Assembly: GCA_947493035.1 (NCBI GenBank)
Contig: CANLOW010000001.1
Location: forward strand, 124,001 to 188,000
DNA: 64,000 nucleotides
Direction: 5' to 3'
Source of the DNA: an uncultured Aquimarina sp.
GTDB lineage: Bacteria > Bacteroidota > Bacteroidia > Flavobacteriales > Flavobacteriaceae
Shown: in pieces, positions 61,223 to 64,000 of the stretch
How positions within the stretch are numbered: position 1 is the stretch's first letter
How the letters are laid out: every line of letters begins with the position of its first letter
The notes under the pieces: model-generated
The model's database searches: none
Told to the model about the DNA's origin: nothing
What the model saw: only the letters and a program-made list of their open reading frames with translations
Position numbers and translations under genes: made by a program

Positions 61223-63049
61223 TTACCTTGGTAGGCCAGATAAAATAACTATTTGTGAAGCTTGATCGTCTTCTCTAGAACAGAATCTACTAGATCGTGG
61301 ATCACAAACTTGATCCATTGATCTATCATGCCCATCAAGATTTTGGAAATTTGGATTTTCCCAATAGTGAGGTTGCAATGCTAAAAGAAAAGTATCTGGC
61401 TTTCCTATTTTATCAGAAATATCAATCAAAGCTCCATATTCTGCATCTCTAACTTCTACATCACTAGGATCTAATGCTAATGAAGAATCTATAATAAATT
61501 CAAATACTGGTACAGTGTTATTACCATTTAAATCTGTTTGATAAATGTAAGCAGTATGGATTTTTTCACCTACTGCACCACTATTAGGATCCTCCTGTAA
61601 ATAAACATAATTTTCAGTAACAGTAATATTATCAGGACTCATTAATTCTGGTAAATTACCTCCTTCATTACCATTAATAATTTTAGTCATTACACCTTCT
61701 AATGGATTACTCGGATCTAATTCTAGCTTATAAGCAGATCCAAAATCATTAAAAGTACCTCTTCCTCCTCCTCTACCTGTTACAGCAAAGAATACATTAC
61801 GTCCATTTTCAGCCGAACCTTTCTGATAATCTACATCTTCCACCCTCATAAATTGAGTAGCAAATACATCTAAACACGCTTGTCCCATTTCTAAGAAAGT
61901 TTTGTCTTTACCATCAACGATTTCTACAAACTCTACTTCATAAGCCGTTTGCAAATCAAAATCTTCTTCATTGTAAGCCGTGTCAGCAACAGCATTTATT
62001 GTAGCTCCAGAGTTATTGGTAAATTGCTTAGTTCTTAAAACATAAATCTTACCGTTTTCAAAATCTGCATCTCCATTTTCTGAAAGATACATAGATACTT
62101 GACCGAAAGCTGTAAAATCACCACTATCATCATCACCTCCAATAATCACTGTTTTTCCTGGATAAGCATCTTTAGGAAGCGGAGTTGCATTTTCCCAACC
62201 AAACTCTCCTAATGCATCCAATCCAAAATCTGCAGTTGGTGTAGGAACCTCTACTCGAGGATCAATTCCTTTTACATCAAAATGAAAGGCTTCTGAAGCA
62301 GATAAAAATAAATCTTGATCTCCACCATGAATCTCCTTTTCCCACATAGTTGCTGAACATTGTCTTGAAACGTCCGCAACTTCAGAGTTTAATAAATAAT
62401 CACCTGAAATTGGCTTCAAATTTGCATCTAGCTTAATTCTTGCAACAGCATAAGAATCTTCACAATTAACAACATACATAAAACCATCTCCATCTTTCAA
62501 AAACCCAGCACCATCAGCAGAACCCGCCAATTGAAAATTATTTCGACCTACAATAGGATTTGTTGGAGCTAAAATATCTGTAGAAGATATTAGAGTTGAA
62601 ATTTGAATATTCTCAAAACCAGGTAATGTTCTTACCAATGCATTAGCATTTGAAAAGTTAGGAAATTCCTGCTGTGCACTTAATAATGCATCTATTTGTG
62701 CCATTAAAGCATCGATTTCAGCTTGAGATGCTCCATTTTGAGCAGCTAAATCTTCAATAGTTGCTTCTGCAGCTTCAATCTCAGCTTGTGAAGCATCGGC
62801 TTCAGCAGCTAATTCTTCTAATCTTTGCTCTGCAGCATCGATTTCAGCTTGTGAAGCATTACCGCTAGTTACTAGAGCTGTAATTTGAGCTCTTAATGCT
62901 TCTATTTCACTATCAGAAGCATTTTGATTAGAAGTAGCACCAGCTATCTCTTTTTCTAATTTCAATAAGTCATCTTCAGAAGCATTATTTTGACAAGCTG
63001 TAAAAGCCGCTGCAAATGCTAATGCAATACATACTTTAGTAAGTTTCAT
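61223..63049 (-). CDS. PhoX-like lipoprotein with five 21-residue coiled-coil repeats
   Basis: 608 residues, lipobox FTAC (Cys19). Residues 23-127 are five tandem 21-residue (three-heptad) units, each starting Ala-Ser (ASEDD, ASDSE, ASQAE three times) with Glu/Leu/Ile heptads: a rigid stalk. Residues about 140-605 are a PhoX-type (DUF839) six-bladed propeller: GDGFMYVVNCEDSYAVARI, QFMRVEDVDYQKG, NVFFAVTGRGGG, LMSPDNITVTENYVYLQED, TFLLALQPHYWENP. The PhoX catalytic set (Glu, Asp, Cys, Arg around an Fe-Ca cluster) is only partly visible, so activity on phosphate esters is unproven. Cys pairs near the C-terminus (VCDPRSSRFC) are likely a disulfide. Possible operon with the peroxidase gene. Confidence 0.85.
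   Translation of the reverse strand: MKLTKVCIALAFAAAFTACQNNASEDDLLKLEKEIAGATSNQNASDSEIEALRAQITALVTSGNASQAEIDAAEQRLEELAAEADASQAEIEAAEATIEDLAAQNGASQAEIDALMAQIDALLSAQQEFPNFSNANALVRTLPGFENIQISTLISSTDILAPTNPIVGRNNFQLAGSADGAGFLKDGDGFMYVVNCEDSYAVARIKLDANLKPISGDYLLNSEVADVSRQCSATMWEKEIHGGDQDLFLSASEAFHFDVKGIDPRVEVPTPTADFGLDALGEFGWENATPLPKDAYPGKTVIIGGDDDSGDFTAFGQVSMYLSENGDADFENGKIYVLRTKQFTNNSGATINAVADTAYNEEDFDLQTAYEVEFVEIVDGKDKTFLEMGQACLDVFATQFMRVEDVDYQKGSAENGRNVFFAVTGRGGGRGTFNDFGSAYKLELDPSNPLEGVMTKIINGNEGGNLPELMSPDNITVTENYVYLQEDPNSGAVGEKIHTAYIYQTDLNGNNTVPVFEFIIDSSLALDPSDVEVRDAEYGALIDISDKIGKPDTFLLALQPHYWENPNFQNLDGHDRSMDQVCDPRSSRFCSREDDQASQIVILSGLPR
62669..62983 (-). repeat. Five tandem 63-bp coding repeats
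   Basis: These encode the 21-residue coiled-coil units, residues 23-127 of the PhoX-like lipoprotein. The third to fifth copies share ASQAEI and are closest in DNA, so copy number could change by slippage or recombination. Confidence 0.8.
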
Positions 63050-63082
63050 TTTTATTTAGTTAATGTTAATAGATAAATGCAT

Positions 63083-63099
63083 GTCAAATTTACTTTGAC
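63083..63099. promoter_or_regulatory. Palindrome over the PhoX-like gene promoter
   Basis: gtcaaa, five bases, tttgac: a candidate operator placed 34-50 bp upstream of the lipoprotein start codon and overlapping its -7 box. Confidence 0.35.
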
Positions 63100-63300
63100 G
63101 ACATAGTAATCGTGTTAACTAAACATGACGATGATTTTATAATACTTTTAGAATAATGTTACCTATTTAAAGAAAATCCTTTGATATGTAAATTAATTAA
63201 CAAACGTTCTGTAGATATTTTAAAACTATAGTTACCTTAAGATCACATACACATAACACCTTCTCTTAAAACTACTCACTGTTAACATCTTACTCATTAA

Positions 63301-64000
<700 letters not shown>

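Noticed and set aside
62669..62983. CRISPR or satellite array
   Set aside because: The 63-bp periodicity is the coding image of 21-residue coiled-coil units in one reading frame.

Overview
The window reads as a stretch of core chromosome from an AT-rich, probably marine member of the Flavobacteriaceae (Bacteroidota). The evidence is lineage-typical proteins: a fused SecDF, an S16 ribosomal protein with a long Ala/Glu-rich tail next to rimM without trmD, DUF4286, DUF4837 and DUF6503 proteins, a GYDIA-type GHMP kinase beside a class II HMG-CoA reductase, a type IX secretion sorting domain on a GH16 enzyme, and promoter-like boxes of the Bacteroidota TAnnTTTG type. I see no rRNA, tRNA, prophage, transposase, CRISPR array or classical defence island.

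Layout. 1-9,800: haem-binding protein, small Cys protein, SDR, metE divergent from an Lrp/AsnC regulator, a multi-His membrane protein, an HMG-CoA lyase, mgtE, and rsmA with a DUF4286 gene. 9,900-21,300: secreted and outer-membrane proteins (DUF547, beta-barrels, Omp85), an orphan ATP-grasp enzyme, a sodium-solute symporter divergent from a LacI regulator, a SulP transporter, and a secreted beta-helix protein with a small partner. 21,400-29,500: rimM/rpsP, HMG-CoA reductase and GHMP kinase (mevalonate arm), a ClC protein, tadA and dxs. 29,500-40,900: Cys-rich mini-proteins, a LysM lytic transglycosylase, pgk, DNA polymerase III delta', Tex, a DUF6503 protein and lysA. 41,000-50,200: GH16 enzyme, sucC, MscS, a TerB-like protein, secDF and a Nudix protein. 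50,200-64,000: phytase-like esterase, nucleoside transporter, TonB-dependent receptor with a repeat lipoprotein, CBS protein, an interrupted lipoprotein, an imelysin-like/di-haem peroxidase lipoprotein, a PhoX-like lipoprotein with five 21-residue repeats, and the start of pyrH.

The points that most deserve a second look are these. (a) Two genes, the HMG-CoA lyase and SulP, lack any ATG, GTG or TTG upstream of essential conserved N-terminal sequence and seem to start at ATA and ACG; a third gene, a lipoprotein at 58,318, has an in-frame TAA in its signal peptide. (b) A TonB-dependent receptor is paired with a non-SusD lipoprotein built of four imperfect DDY...FxNF repeats. (c) A lipoprotein joins an imelysin/EfeO-like helical region to a MauG-type di-haem domain, downstream of a PhoX-like lipoprotein on a coiled-coil stalk. 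(d) A ClC protein has Leu in place of the gating Glu. (e) Two Cys-rich small proteins form a likely operon. (f) Several structured intergenic elements are present, including a REP-like pair nested inside a terminator stem. All calls are from reading the sequence; no search was run.
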